From: Alphaproteobacteria bacterium
GTDB taxonomy: Bacteria > Pseudomonadota > Alphaproteobacteria > Reyranellales > Reyranellaceae
Length of the DNA: 64,000 nucleotides
Direction: 5' to 3'
Assembly: GCA_016869975.1 (NCBI GenBank)
Contig: VGCZ01000025.1
Span: 1-64,000 of the forward strand
Positions 21,854 through 30,060 of this stretch are shown piece by piece. The position numbers and the translations under genes were made by a program. Each line of letters begins with the position of its first letter. Positions within the stretch are counted from its first letter, which is position 1. A model generated the notes under the pieces. It was not told the DNA's origin and ran no database searches. It was given only the letters and a program-made list of their open reading frames with translations.

Positions 21854-24819
21854 GCCAGCGCCATCTCCAGCACGCGCGCGACGTGCAGCGCCTCGCGCTT
21901 CGTGCCGTCGTGGATCTGGTGCCGGCAGCTGGTGCCGTCGGCGACGATCAGTGTGTCGGCATCGGCCGCTCGCACCGCCGGCAGCAGCGATAGCTCGGCC
22001 ATCGCCATCGACACGTCGTAGTGCGACGCCTCGTAGCCGAAGGCGCCGGCCATGCCGCAGCAGCTCGACTCGATGGGCGTGGTGGTCAGCCCGGGGATCC
22101 AGCCCAGCACGGTCTGCACCGGGCCCATCGCGCCGAAGGCCTTCTGATGGCAATGCCCGTGCAGCAGCGCCTTGCTCTGCTCGAGTGGCTTGAGCTTCAG
22201 ATCGCAGCGTCCCGCCGCTCTCTCGCGCGCCAGGAACTCCTCGAACAGGAAGCTGCTCTCAGCGATGCGCCGGGCGTCATCGCCCAGGCCCATCACCGTG
22301 TACTCGTCGCGCAGCGACAGCAGGCAGGACGGCTCGAGCCCGACGATCGGCACGCCGCGCGCGACGAAGGGCGCGACGGCGGCGACCAGGCGGGACGCCT
22401 CGCGCTTGGCTTCCTCGATCAGACCGGCGGCGAGGTAGGTGCGGCCACAGCACAGCGGCCGTTCACCTGTTGATGGTGTCGCGACATGGACCTTGTAGCC
22501 GGCGGCCGAGAGCACGCGCAGCGCGGCGCGCGCGTTGTCGGGCTCGAAGTAGGTGTTGAAGGTGTCGGCGAGGAAGATGACCTCGTGCGCACCCGAGGTC
22601 GTGGCGGTCGCGCGGAAGCGATCGCCGCGCCATTTCGGCAGCGTGCGCCTTGCCGAGAAGCCGAGAAATTTCTCCGACAAGGTCGCGGCGCCGGGCAGCG
22701 TGTCGCGCAGATTGAACAGCCAGGGCAGGCGCGCCGCCCACGGTGCGTAGCGCGGCAGATGGGCGATCAGCCTGTCCTTCAGCCTTACGCCGTGCCGGCG
22801 CGCGCGCTGATGCGCCACCTCGATCTTCATGCGCGCCATGTCGACACCGGTCGGGCAGTCGCGCTTGCAGCCCTTGCAGGCGACACAGAGATCCATGGCC
22901 GAGGCGACTGCGTCGGAGGTCAGCGCCTCGGGGCCGAGCTGGCCCGACAGCGCCAGACGCAACGTGTTGGCGCGGCCGCGCGTCAGGTCCTTCTCGTCGC
23001 GCGTGACGCGGAAGCTCGGGCACATCGTGCCGGCGTCGAACTTCCGGCAATGGCCGTTATTGTTGCACATCTCCACGGCCTTGGCGAAACCGCCGGCCGG
23101 ATCGCCGCCGGTGCCCGGCGGCGTCGTGATCTCGGTGCGCGGATCGGCCTGGACGTTCCACGCCGACCAGTCGAGCCCGGTGTCGAGCCTGATCGACTGG
23201 TAGCCCGGCTTGAAGCGGAACAGCGCGCGCTGGTCCATCTTCGAAGGCCGCACGATCTTGCCGGGGTTGAGGATTCCGTGCGGATCGAAGGCGTCCTTCA
23301 ACTCGCCGAAGGCGGCGGTGAGCTTCGGGCCGAACTGCCAGCCCACCCATTCGCTGCGCACCAGGCCGTCGCCATGCTCGCCCGAGAAGGCGCCCTTGTA
23401 CTCGCGCACCAGGGCGCCGGCTTCCTCGGCGATGGCGCGCATCTTGGCGGCGCCGTCGTTGCGCATGTCGAGGATCGGCCGGACATGCAAGGTGCCGACG
23501 CTGGCATGGGCGTACCAGGTGCCACGCGTGCCGTGCTTCTCGAACACGTCGGTGAGCCTGGATGTGTAGTCGGCGAGATGCTCCAGCGGCACTGCGCAAT
23601 CCTCGATGAAGGAGACCGGCTTTCCGTCGCCCTTCATCGACATCATGATGTTGAGCCCGGCCTTTCGTACCTCCCACAGCGCCGATTGCGCCTTGGCGTC
23701 GACCATCTCGACGACGCTGCCGGGCAGGCCGAGATCGCCCATCAAGCCGACGAGACGTTTCAGGTCGCGGATCTGCGCGTCGCGCTCCTCGCCGGCGAAC
23801 TCGACCAGCAGGATGGCCTGCGGCTCGCCGATCAGCGCCGCGTCGATCACCGGACGGAAGGCCGGGTTGGTGCGCGCCAGGTCGATCATGGTGCGATCGA
23901 CCAGCTCGACGGCGACGGGCTTGAGCGTGACGATGTGCTGCGTCAGCTCCATGGCGCGGCGGAATGTCGGGAAGTTCACCACGCCCAAGGTCTTGTGCTT
24001 GGGCAGCGGGGAGAGCTTGAGCGTCAGGCGTCGCGTGACAGCGAGCGTACCCTCGCTACCCACCAGCAGATGCGCGAGGTTGATCGAGTTGTCCGATGTG
24101 TAGGGCCGCTCGCTCTGGGGATGGAAGACGTCGAGGTTGTAGCCGCCGACGCGGCGCAGCACCTTGGGCCATAGCCGCTCGATCTCGTCGCGCTCGCGCA
24201 TCGCGAGACCGCGCGCGATATCGGCGAGGCGCCGTACCGCGGGGTTGGCGTCGTCCTCGTCGTAGCGGCCGAAGCGCGCCTCGCCGCCATCGGCGAGGAT
24301 GGCGTCGATCGCCTCGACGTTGTGCACCATGTTGCCGTAGCGGATCGAACGGCTGCCGCAGGAATTGTTGCCGGCCATGCCACCCAGGGTGCATTGCGCC
24401 GAGGTCGAGACGTCGACCGGGTACCACAGGCCGTGCGGCTTGAGGAACGCGTTGAGATGATCGAGCACCAGGCCGGGCTGCACCGTGACCGAGGCGCGCT
24501 CCTTGTCGAACTCGACCACCTCGCGCAGGTGCTTGCTGAAATCGACGACCAGCGCCTCGCCCACGGTCTGGCCGCACTGCGAGGTGCCGGCGCCGCGCGG
24601 CAGGATCGGCACTTTGAGGTCGCGCGCGATATCGACCACCGCGCGCAGATCGTCCTCGTCGCGCGGCACGACCACGCCGACCGGGTCGATCTGGTAGATC
24701 GACGCGTCGGTGGCATAGCGGCCGCGCGACGCGGCGTCGAACATCACCGCGCCCTTGAGCGCGCTCGTCAAGGCGCGCTCAAGCGTGCGGACCGGCTGTT
24801 TCGCGGCGACGTCTGTCAT
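21850..24819 (-). CDS. FAD-linked oxidase / Fe-S (CCG-domain) dehydrogenase, YdiJ-like D-2-hydroxyacid dehydrogenase
   Basis: A 989-residue fused flavoprotein. N-terminal FAD-binding (PCMH) domain with ILPRGAGTSQCGQTVGEAL and GGMAGNNSCGSRS, FAD-oxidase C-terminal domain, a 4Fe-4S ferredoxin-type region (CVACKGCKRDCPTGVD), and a CCG-type heterodisulfide-reductase-like region (GERPLCCGRTY and ESSCCGMAGAFG). This architecture is that of YdiJ-type D-2-hydroxyglutarate/D-lactate dehydrogenases passing electrons to the respiratory chain. Context with serine-glyoxylate aminotransferase makes glycolate or a related hydroxyacid a possible substrate. It follows the Bug-type binding protein on the same strand, 42 bp downstream with a hairpin between. 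Confidence 0.9.
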   Translation of the reverse strand: MTDVAAKQPVRTLERALTSALKGAVMFDAASRGRYATDASIYQIDPVGVVVPRDEDDLRAVVDIARDLKVPILPRGAGTSQCGQTVGEALVVDFSKHLREVVEFDKERASVTVQPGLVLDHLNAFLKPHGLWYPVDVSTSAQCTLGGMAGNNSCGSRSIRYGNMVHNVEAIDAILADGGEARFGRYDEDDANPAVRRLADIARGLAMRERDEIERLWPKVLRRVGGYNLDVFHPQSERPYTSDNSINLAHLLVGSEGTLAVTRRLTLKLSPLPKHKTLGVVNFPTFRRAMELTQHIVTLKPVAVELVDRTMIDLARTNPAFRPVIDAALIGEPQAILLVEFAGEERDAQIRDLKRLVGLMGDLGLPGSVVEMVDAKAQSALWEVRKAGLNIMMSMKGDGKPVSFIEDCAVPLEHLADYTSRLTDVFEKHGTRGTWYAHASVGTLHVRPILDMRNDGAAKMRAIAEEAGALVREYKGAFSGEHGDGLVRSEWVGWQFGPKLTAAFGELKDAFDPHGILNPGKIVRPSKMDQRALFRFKPGYQSIRLDTGLDWSAWNVQADPRTEITTPPGTGGDPAGGFAKAVEMCNNNGHCRKFDAGTMCPSFRVTRDEKDLTRGRANTLRLALSGQLGPEALTSDAVASAMDLCVACKGCKRDCPTGVDMARMKIEVAHQRARRHGVRLKDRLIAHLPRYAPWAARLPWLFNLRDTLPGAATLSEKFLGFSARRTLPKWRGDRFRATATTSGAHEVIFLADTFNTYFEPDNARAALRVLSAAGYKVHVATPSTGERPLCCGRTYLAAGLIEEAKREASRLVAAVAPFVARGVPIVGLEPSCLLSLRDEYTVMGLGDDARRIAESSFLFEEFLARERAAGRCDLKLKPLEQSKALLHGHCHQKAFGAMGPVQTVLGWIPGLTTTPIESSCCGMAGAFGYEASHYDVSMAMAELSLLPAVRAADADTLIVADGTSCRHQIHDGTKREALHVARVLEMALA

Positions 24820-24832
24820 CGGACCACCTCTT

Positions 24833-24860
24833 CCTTCTCCCCACCTACGTGGGGAGAAGG
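24833..24860 (-). terminator. Hairpin between the Bug-type gene and the YdiJ-like gene
   Basis: Perfect 12-bp arms (CCTTCTCCCCAC and GTGGGGAGAAGG) around a 4-nt loop, starting one base past the stop of the binding-protein gene. No T tract follows on the minus strand, so it may attenuate rather than stop transcription into the dehydrogenase gene, or stabilise the upstream mRNA. Confidence 0.55.
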
Positions 24861-24861
24861 T

Positions 24862-25839
24862 CTAGACCTTGATGTCCGCCTCCTTGGTGACCTTCTCCCA
24901 CTTCTCGATCTCGCCGCGGATGCGCTTGGCGAAGTCGGCGCGCGACTCGCCGCCGGTCTGCGCCGATTGCTCCTGCCAGATCTTCTTGAGCTTGGGATCG
25001 TTCAGCGCCTTGACCGTCTCGGCATGCATGCGGTTGACGATCGGCTCCGGCGTGCCCTTGACCGCCCACAGGCCGTACCAGGTCGCGACCTCCCAGCCCG
25101 GCACGCCGGCCTCGGCCGCCGTCGGGATGTCGGGGAACTCCGACACTCGCGCTTTGGTCGCGACGGCGAGGCCCTTGAGCTTGCCGGCCTTGATCTGCGA
25201 GGCCGAGGTGCCCATGCCGTCGAACATCATGTCGACCTGCCCGGCCAGCAGGTCGTTCATCGCCGGGCCGGCGCCGCGGAACGGCACGTGCACGATGCTG
25301 GTCTTGGTCAGGAGCTTGAACAGCTCGCCGGCGTAGTGGTGCGCAGTGCCGGCGCCGGGCGAGGCATAGTTCACCTTGTCGGGATTCTTGCGCACGTGGT
25401 CGAGGAACTCGGCCAGCGTGTTGACCGGCAGTCGCTGCGGGTTGATCGAGACGACCTGCGGCACCAGCGCCAGCATGGTGATCGGCTCGAAGGCCTTCTC
25501 GAGATCGTAGTCGAGGTTCTTGTAGATATTGGGCGCGATGGTGTGGTGGATCGCGCCGACGAAGAACAGGTTTCCATCGGGCTTGGCCTTGGCCGCCTGC
25601 GAGGCGCCCACCGTGCCACCGGCGCCGCCTTTGTTGTCGACGAGGACCTGCTGGCCCAGCTGCTCCGACAGCATCGCCGCCAACGGGCGGGCGAAGACAT
25701 CCGTGCCGCCACCGGCGGGAAACGGATTGAGGAAGGTGATCGGTTGGCTCGGCCAGGTCTGCGCACGCACCACTGATGGTGCGGCCAAGGCGGTGAGTCC
25801 GCCGGCGACCATCGCGCGGCGGGAGATGCGAGTATTCAT
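24862..25839 (-). CDS. Bug-family (TctC-like) tripartite tricarboxylate transporter substrate-binding protein
   Basis: A 325-residue periplasmic binding protein. The start at 25839 (MNTRISRRAMVAGGLTALAA) gives a signal peptide with a paired Arg typical of Tat-like leaders in this family; an upstream ATG at 25869 overlaps the regulator gene. Mature sequence begins TWPSQPITFLNPFPAGGGTD, and the DNKGGAGGTVGASQAAKAKP segment is the classic Bug signature. It has no TctA/TctB neighbours here; those are at 42.1-44.1 kb. It lies between a GntR regulator and a hydroxyacid dehydrogenase, so a hydroxycarboxylate ligand is likely. Confidence 0.93.
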   Translation of the reverse strand: MNTRISRRAMVAGGLTALAAPSVVRAQTWPSQPITFLNPFPAGGGTDVFARPLAAMLSEQLGQQVLVDNKGGAGGTVGASQAAKAKPDGNLFFVGAIHHTIAPNIYKNLDYDLEKAFEPITMLALVPQVVSINPQRLPVNTLAEFLDHVRKNPDKVNYASPGAGTAHHYAGELFKLLTKTSIVHVPFRGAGPAMNDLLAGQVDMMFDGMGTSASQIKAGKLKGLAVATKARVSEFPDIPTAAEAGVPGWEVATWYGLWAVKGTPEPIVNRMHAETVKALNDPKLKKIWQEQSAQTGGESRADFAKRIRGEIEKWEKVTKEADIKV

Positions 25840-25865
25840 GGAGTCCGTCCTTCCCTTGCCCGTTT

Positions 25866-26534
25866 TCACTGACCCGTCTTCATTTCCTCCAGGACCGCGT
25901 CACGCTTGTGCGCGAGGTGGCCCACCAGCACGCGGCGCATACGCTCCCCATCGCGCCCCGCCAGGGCGTCGAGCATCTCGCCATGGTCGGCGACCGCCCG
26001 GTCCCATTTCTCCTGGATATAGTTCGAGCGAAAGCGCAGCGCATGCAGTCGATCGTTGAGCGCGCGATAGGTGCGCGTCAGCGTCGGATTGCCGGCGATG
26101 GCGTTGATGCGCTCGTGGATGACGCGGTTGATCCGGTAGTAGTTCGGCAGGTCGCGCCGCGCGTGACAGGCGACCATCTCCTCGTGCATGACTCGCAGCG
26201 CCGCGATATCGGCGTCGGTGACATGCCGGCAGGCGAGCTCGCCCGACAGGCCCTCGAGGGCGCCCATCACGTCGAAGGTGTCGCGAACATCCTGCGGCGA
26301 GAGCTTCACCACCTGCGCGCCGCGATTGGGCGGCAGCGCGATCAGACCCTCGGTCGCCAGCACGCGAAAGGCCTCGCGCAGCGGCGTGCGCGAGATGCCG
26401 AGCCGCTCGCACAGCTCACGCTCGTTGAGCCGCGCCCCGGGCTCGAGCCCGCCCTCGACGATCATGTCGCGCAGCCGGCTCGCCACCGCTTCGTGCAGCG
26501 CCTGCCGATTGATCAGCGCTGATGGGCCGTCCAT
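25866..26534 (-). CDS. GntR-family transcriptional regulator, FCD domain
   Basis: A 222-residue regulator. Winged helix at residues ~8-75 (LHEAVASRLRDMIVEGGLEP, ERELCERLGISRTPLREAFR) and an all-helical FCD ligand domain after it, with candidate metal-binding Asp/His residues (HERINAIAGNPTL and HGEMLDAL). It begins at ATG 26534; longer frames run through the divergent gene. FCD regulators usually respond to organic acids such as lactate or glycolate and bind palindromes like the TTGTATACAA found 51 bp upstream. Likely controls both the binding-protein/dehydrogenase unit and the divergent aminotransferase. Confidence 0.92.
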   Translation of the reverse strand: MDGPSALINRQALHEAVASRLRDMIVEGGLEPGARLNERELCERLGISRTPLREAFRVLATEGLIALPPNRGAQVVKLSPQDVRDTFDVMGALEGLSGELACRHVTDADIAALRVMHEEMVACHARRDLPNYYRINRVIHERINAIAGNPTLTRTYRALNDRLHALRFRSNYIQEKWDRAVADHGEMLDALAGRDGERMRRVLVGHLAHKRDAVLEEMKTGQ

Positions 26535-26580
26535 CGCTTCACAAATCTCCTGACGCGAAACCTGTCTGGACTCAGTCTGG

Positions 26581-26598
26581 CATATTGTATACAAAATG
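26581..26598. promoter_or_regulatory. Probable GntR operator (TTGTATACAA palindrome)
   Basis: A perfect 10-bp palindrome TTGTATACAA at 26585-26594, extended on both sides to CAT...ATG with one mismatch. It lies midway between the divergent starts of the GntR gene (26534) and the aminotransferase gene (26628). The T-GT-N(2)-AC-A form matches operators of FCD-type GntR proteins, so autoregulation and control of both directions are inferred. Confidence 0.7.
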
Positions 26599-26627
26599 CA
26601 AGACGCGCTGAAACGGAGGGACCGACC

Positions 26628-27845
26628 ATGCTCCGCCTCAACGGCCACCCCAGCGGCCGCCATTTCCTGCAGATCCCCGGCCCCACCAACGTGCCGGACC
26701 GCATCCTGCGCGCCATGGACCACCCGACGATCGACCATCGCGGACCGGAGTTCCAGGCGATGGCGCTGAAGGTGCTGCGCGACGTGCGCCAGGTGTTCCA
26801 GACCGTGCAGCCTGTGGTGATCTACCCCTCGTCGGGCACCGGCGCCTGGGAAGCGGCGCTGGTCAACACGCTTTCTCCAGGGGATCGGGTGCTGATGGTC
26901 GAGACCGGCCACTTCGCGACCCTATGGAAGAAGATCGCCGAGAAGATCGGGCTGAAGCCCGAGTTCATCGTCGGCGACTGGCGCCGCGGCGTCGATGTCG
27001 CGGCGGTCGAGGCTCGGCTGCGCGAGGACAAGGGCCAGGCGATCAAGGCAGTGTGCGTGGTGCACAACGAGACCTCGACGGCGGTAACCTCCGACATCGC
27101 AGGGGTGCGCCGCGCGATCGACGCGGCGAAGCATCCGGCGCTGCTGATGGTCGACACCATCTCCTCGCTGGGCTCGATCGACTATCGCCACGACGAATGG
27201 GGTGTCGACGTCACCGTGGGCGGCTCGCAGAAGGGCCTGATGCTGCCGCCCGGCCTGTCGTTCAATGCCATCAGCGAGAAGGCGCTGGCGGCGTCGAAGA
27301 GTTCGACCCTGATCCGCTCCTACTGGAGCTGGGAGGAGCAGCTGGCGATGAACGCCAACGGCTGGTTCCCCTACACGCCGGCGACCAACCTGCTCTATGG
27401 CCTGAGCGAAGCGGTGGACATGCTGATGGAGGAAGGCCTCGCCACTGTCTTCGCGCGCCACGCGCGCCATGCCGAGGCGACACGGCGCGCGGTGCGCGCC
27501 TGGGGTCTGGAGCTGCTGTGCGTCAATCCGGCCGAGTACAGCAACTCGTTGACCGCCGTGCTGATGCCCGCGGGCCACGACGCCGACGCTTTCCGCAAGG
27601 TCGTGCTGACGAAGTTCAACATGTCGCTGGGCCAGGGCCTGACCAAGGTGGCCGGCAAGGTCTTCCGCATCGGCCATCTCGGCGATTTCAACGACCTGTC
27701 GCTGATCGGCACCTTGGGCGGCGTCGAGATGGGCCTCGCGGTCGCCGGCGTGCCGCACAAGGTCGGCGGCACGCAGGCGGCGATGGACTATCTCAAGAGC
27801 GTCGCCTCGGGCGGCGCGCAGGCACACGCCCGCGCAGCGGAATAG
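26628..27845 (+). CDS. Serine--glyoxylate aminotransferase (class V)
   Basis: A 405-residue PLP enzyme converting serine and glyoxylate to hydroxypyruvate and glycine. The start HFLQIPGPTNVPDRILRAMD, SSGTGAWEAALVNTLSPGD and the PLP-lysine motif TVGGSQKGLMLPPGLSF match SgaA of the serine cycle and the photorespiratory enzyme. The C-terminal VFRIGHLGDFNDLSLIGTLG is also conserved. It sits on the opposite side of a GntR operator from a hydroxyacid dehydrogenase that could make glyoxylate, which gives a coherent metabolic unit. A GAGGGACCGACC site precedes the ATG. Confidence 0.93.
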   Translation: MLRLNGHPSGRHFLQIPGPTNVPDRILRAMDHPTIDHRGPEFQAMALKVLRDVRQVFQTVQPVVIYPSSGTGAWEAALVNTLSPGDRVLMVETGHFATLWKKIAEKIGLKPEFIVGDWRRGVDVAAVEARLREDKGQAIKAVCVVHNETSTAVTSDIAGVRRAIDAAKHPALLMVDTISSLGSIDYRHDEWGVDVTVGGSQKGLMLPPGLSFNAISEKALAASKSSTLIRSYWSWEEQLAMNANGWFPYTPATNLLYGLSEAVDMLMEEGLATVFARHARHAEATRRAVRAWGLELLCVNPAEYSNSLTAVLMPAGHDADAFRKVVLTKFNMSLGQGLTKVAGKVFRIGHLGDFNDLSLIGTLGGVEMGLAVAGVPHKVGGTQAAMDYLKSVASGGAQAHARAAE

Positions 27846-27916
27846 CGCCCCGCGCCGTCATCGACAGCGCCATCGCGGCCGCATGATGCTCCCGCCATCA
27901 TGAGATGGAGGGAAGC

Positions 27917-28531
27917 ATGACCCTGAAGATCTACGGCGTCGCGTTTTCGCGTGCCGCGCGTGCCCTGTGGGCGGCCGAGGAGCTCGGCCTGGCCTACGAG
28001 CACATCAAGACACCGTTCTCCGGCGGCGCGCCACGCTCGCCCGAGATGCTGAAGCTCAATCCCAACGGCCGCATCCCCGTCATCGACGACGACGGCGTCG
28101 TCGTCTGGGAGTCGATGGCGATCAACCTCTACCTCGCGAAGAAGGCCGGCGGCGCCTTGGCGCCGAAAAACCTCGTCGAGGACGGCCAGATGACGATGTG
28201 GAGCGTCTGGGCGATGACGGAGTGCGAGAAGGCGGCGCTGCAGATACTTTTCAATCGCGTCGTCTATCCAGAGGATAAGCGCGACGAGAAGGCGGTCCAG
28301 GACGCCATGGCCACGCTCAGGGGACCGCTCGGTGTGCTCGAGAACGCGCTGAAGGCCGGCGGCGGTCAGCTGGTCGGCGGTCGCTTCACCATCGCCGATC
28401 TTAACGTCGCCGCGGTGCTGTCCTGGTCGCGCCCGGCGCGCGAGCTGCATGCCGATTTCCCCGGTGTTACCGCCTGGCTGAAGGCCTGCCTCGACCGGCC
28501 GGCGCAGAAGAAAGTCCAGGCCATGCGGTGA
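27917..28531 (+). CDS. Glutathione S-transferase family protein
   Basis: A 204-residue GST. The thioredoxin-like N-terminal half has LKIYGVAFSRAARALWAAEE (a Ser/Arg active-site region), NPNGRIPVIDDDGVVVWESM with the cis-Pro and the Glu-Ser glutathione-binding pair, and the C-terminal helical half has GRFTIADLNVAAVL. The ATG at 27917 follows GAGGGAAG; an earlier ATG at 27905 would add four residues. It follows the aminotransferase gene on the same strand; the substrate is unknown. Confidence 0.9.
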   Translation: MTLKIYGVAFSRAARALWAAEELGLAYEHIKTPFSGGAPRSPEMLKLNPNGRIPVIDDDGVVVWESMAINLYLAKKAGGALAPKNLVEDGQMTMWSVWAMTECEKAALQILFNRVVYPEDKRDEKAVQDAMATLRGPLGVLENALKAGGGQLVGGRFTIADLNVAAVLSWSRPARELHADFPGVTAWLKACLDRPAQKKVQAMR

Positions 28532-28532
28532 T

Positions 28533-28638
28533 TTTCTGACCGGTGTGGCATCGGCACCGCCGTGGCGCCGCAGACCCATGGGTAGTGGGGTGGGTCTGAA
28601 GCCCACGCCTATCGGTTCGATACGCGATCCGTCAGAAA
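28533..28638. ncRNA. Candidate structured RNA or palindromic element between GST and the glycan operon
   Basis: An 8-bp perfect outer stem (TTTCTGAC at 28533, GTCAGAAA at 28631) encloses three separate hairpins: CGGTG/CACCG (28541 and 28555), CAGACCCA/TGGGTCTG (28571 and 28591) and TATCG/CGATA (28610 and 28618). Together they make a multi-branched fold of 106 nt, starting two bases after the GST stop. It is not a recognisable tRNA and has no T run. It could be a 3' structure of the GST mRNA, a leader, or a mobile palindrome. Confidence 0.4.
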
Positions 28639-28788
28639 CCTGTAACCCATTGATTATATGGGCCAATTAACGATGGCCTTATAGCTTGAAGGGGGATTTT
28701 TCGGTCGCTTTCGGCCGCGCCCGCGTGCCATAGTCGTTCTCAACCCGGGAGGCGGCTGGGGGGCTTGGCCGAGCGGGGGGAGAACGAC
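28639..28788 (+). promoter_or_regulatory. AT-rich gap upstream of the glycan/ABC operon
   Basis: This gap contains AT-rich DNA (TTGATTATATGGGCCAATTA near 28651-28670) and short inverted repeats (CCCAT/ATGGG and GGCC/GGCC), followed by a purine-rich GGGGGGAGAACGAC site that serves as ribosome binding site for the ATG at 28789. It is the only sizeable gap before a 13-kb gene run, so the operon promoter should be here; no exact -35/-10 pair is claimed. Confidence 0.4.
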
Positions 28789-30060
28789 ATGACCGGATCC
28801 GACCGGGCCAAACGTGTGCTGATCTACAGCCACGACAGTTTTGGACTAGGCCATCTCAGCCGCTGCCGCACCATCGCCAACGCGCTGGCGGCGGCCGACG
28901 AGGACCTCTCCGTCCTGATCATTTCCGGCTCGCCGATCATCGGCAGCTTCGATTTCGGCGCGCGCGTCGACTTCGTGCGCGTGCCCGGCATCGGCAAGCG
29001 CAGCGACGGCGAGTACGAGGCGCTGAACCTCAATATCGGCATCGACCGCACCGTCGCCATGCGCGCCGCGCTGATCCGCGAGACGGCGGAGATGTTCGAC
29101 CCCGACCTGTTCATCGTCGACAAGGAGCCGCTGGGCCTGCGCGGCGAGGTGCACGCGACGCTCAGGATGCTCAAGGAGCGGGGCACGCCGCTGGTGCTGG
29201 GGCTGCGCGACGTGATGGACGAGCCGACGATGCTGGCGCCGGAATGGAAGCGCAAGAACGTGCTGCCGGCGCTGAAGCATCTCTACGACGAGCTGTGGAT
29301 CTACGGCCTGCCGCAGTTCAATGACCCGCTGAGCGGCATCACGCTGCCCAAGTCAGTGCGGCGCAAGACCGTCTACACCGGCTATCTGCGCCGCGACCTG
29401 CCGCGCGAGAGCGACGACCTCGCGGTGCTGCACGATGTGAACCGGCCCTACATCCTGGTCACTGCCGGCGGCGGCGGCGACGGCGAGGCGGTGGTCGACT
29501 GGGTGCTGCGCGCCTACGAGCACGACGCCAATATCCCCTACGCCGCGATCGTGGTGTTCGGCCCGTTCATGGCGCCCGAGGCGCGCGAAGCGTTCCGGCA
29601 GCGCGCCGAGAAATTGCGCGGCGGGCCGGTGCGCACCCTGACATTCGAGACCAATCTCGGACCGCTGATGGCCGGCGCCGCCGGCATCGTCGCCATGGGT
29701 GGCTACAACACGTTCTGCGAGATCCTGTCCTTCGACAAGAAGGCGCTGATCGTGCCGCGCACCGTGCCGCGCCGCGAGCAATTCATCCGCGCCCAGGGCG
29801 CGCGCCAGCTCGGGCTGGCCAACATGCTGGCCGATGACGGCGTGCGCGATCCGGCGAAGATGGCCACGGCGCTGCGGCAATTGCCGCAGCAAGGCCTGCC
29901 ATCCGACGTGGTGATCCCCGGCCTGCTCGACGGCCTGCCCAATGTCGGCAAGCTGGTCGCGCGCCATCTGCGTCAGCCGGCGCGTCGGCCGGTGCCGGTG
30001 GCGCTCGCGCGCAACGGCGACGCCGATGCCGAGATGGTGCGGCGGCGTAGACAGGCGTGA
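28789..30060 (+). CDS. MurG-like glycosyltransferase (first of cluster)
   Basis: A 423-residue GT-B-type glycosyltransferase. The N-terminal VLIYSHDSFGLGHLSRCRTI carries the G-x-G-H-x-x-R loop, and the C-terminal GAAGIVAMGGYNTFCEILSF plus ALIVPRTVPRREQFIRAQ is the UDP-sugar/GT28-like donor site. No membrane segment or signal peptide is seen, so it acts in the cytoplasm or at the membrane face. The start is ATG 28789; a TTG at 28765 is a weaker choice. It overlaps the next gene (GTGA) and is a paralogue of the glycosyltransferase at 32988. Confidence 0.85.
   Translation: MTGSDRAKRVLIYSHDSFGLGHLSRCRTIANALAAADEDLSVLIISGSPIIGSFDFGARVDFVRVPGIGKRSDGEYEALNLNIGIDRTVAMRAALIRETAEMFDPDLFIVDKEPLGLRGEVHATLRMLKERGTPLVLGLRDVMDEPTMLAPEWKRKNVLPALKHLYDELWIYGLPQFNDPLSGITLPKSVRRKTVYTGYLRRDLPRESDDLAVLHDVNRPYILVTAGGGGDGEAVVDWVLRAYEHDANIPYAAIVVFGPFMAPEAREAFRQRAEKLRGGPVRTLTFETNLGPLMAGAAGIVAMGGYNTFCEILSFDKKALIVPRTVPRREQFIRAQGARQLGLANMLADDGVRDPAKMATALRQLPQQGLPSDVVIPGLLDGLPNVGKLVARHLRQPARRPVPVALARNGDADAEMVRRRRQA

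Noticed and set aside
28545-28640. Possible tRNA (a hairpin with a 7-nt loop, GTGGG/CCCAC at 28590-28606, reads as a UCA anticodon on the minus strand)
   Set aside because: No matching T arm with GGTTCGA in the right place, no proper acceptor stem and no CCA end. The alternative CAGACCCA/TGGGTCTG stem is stronger.
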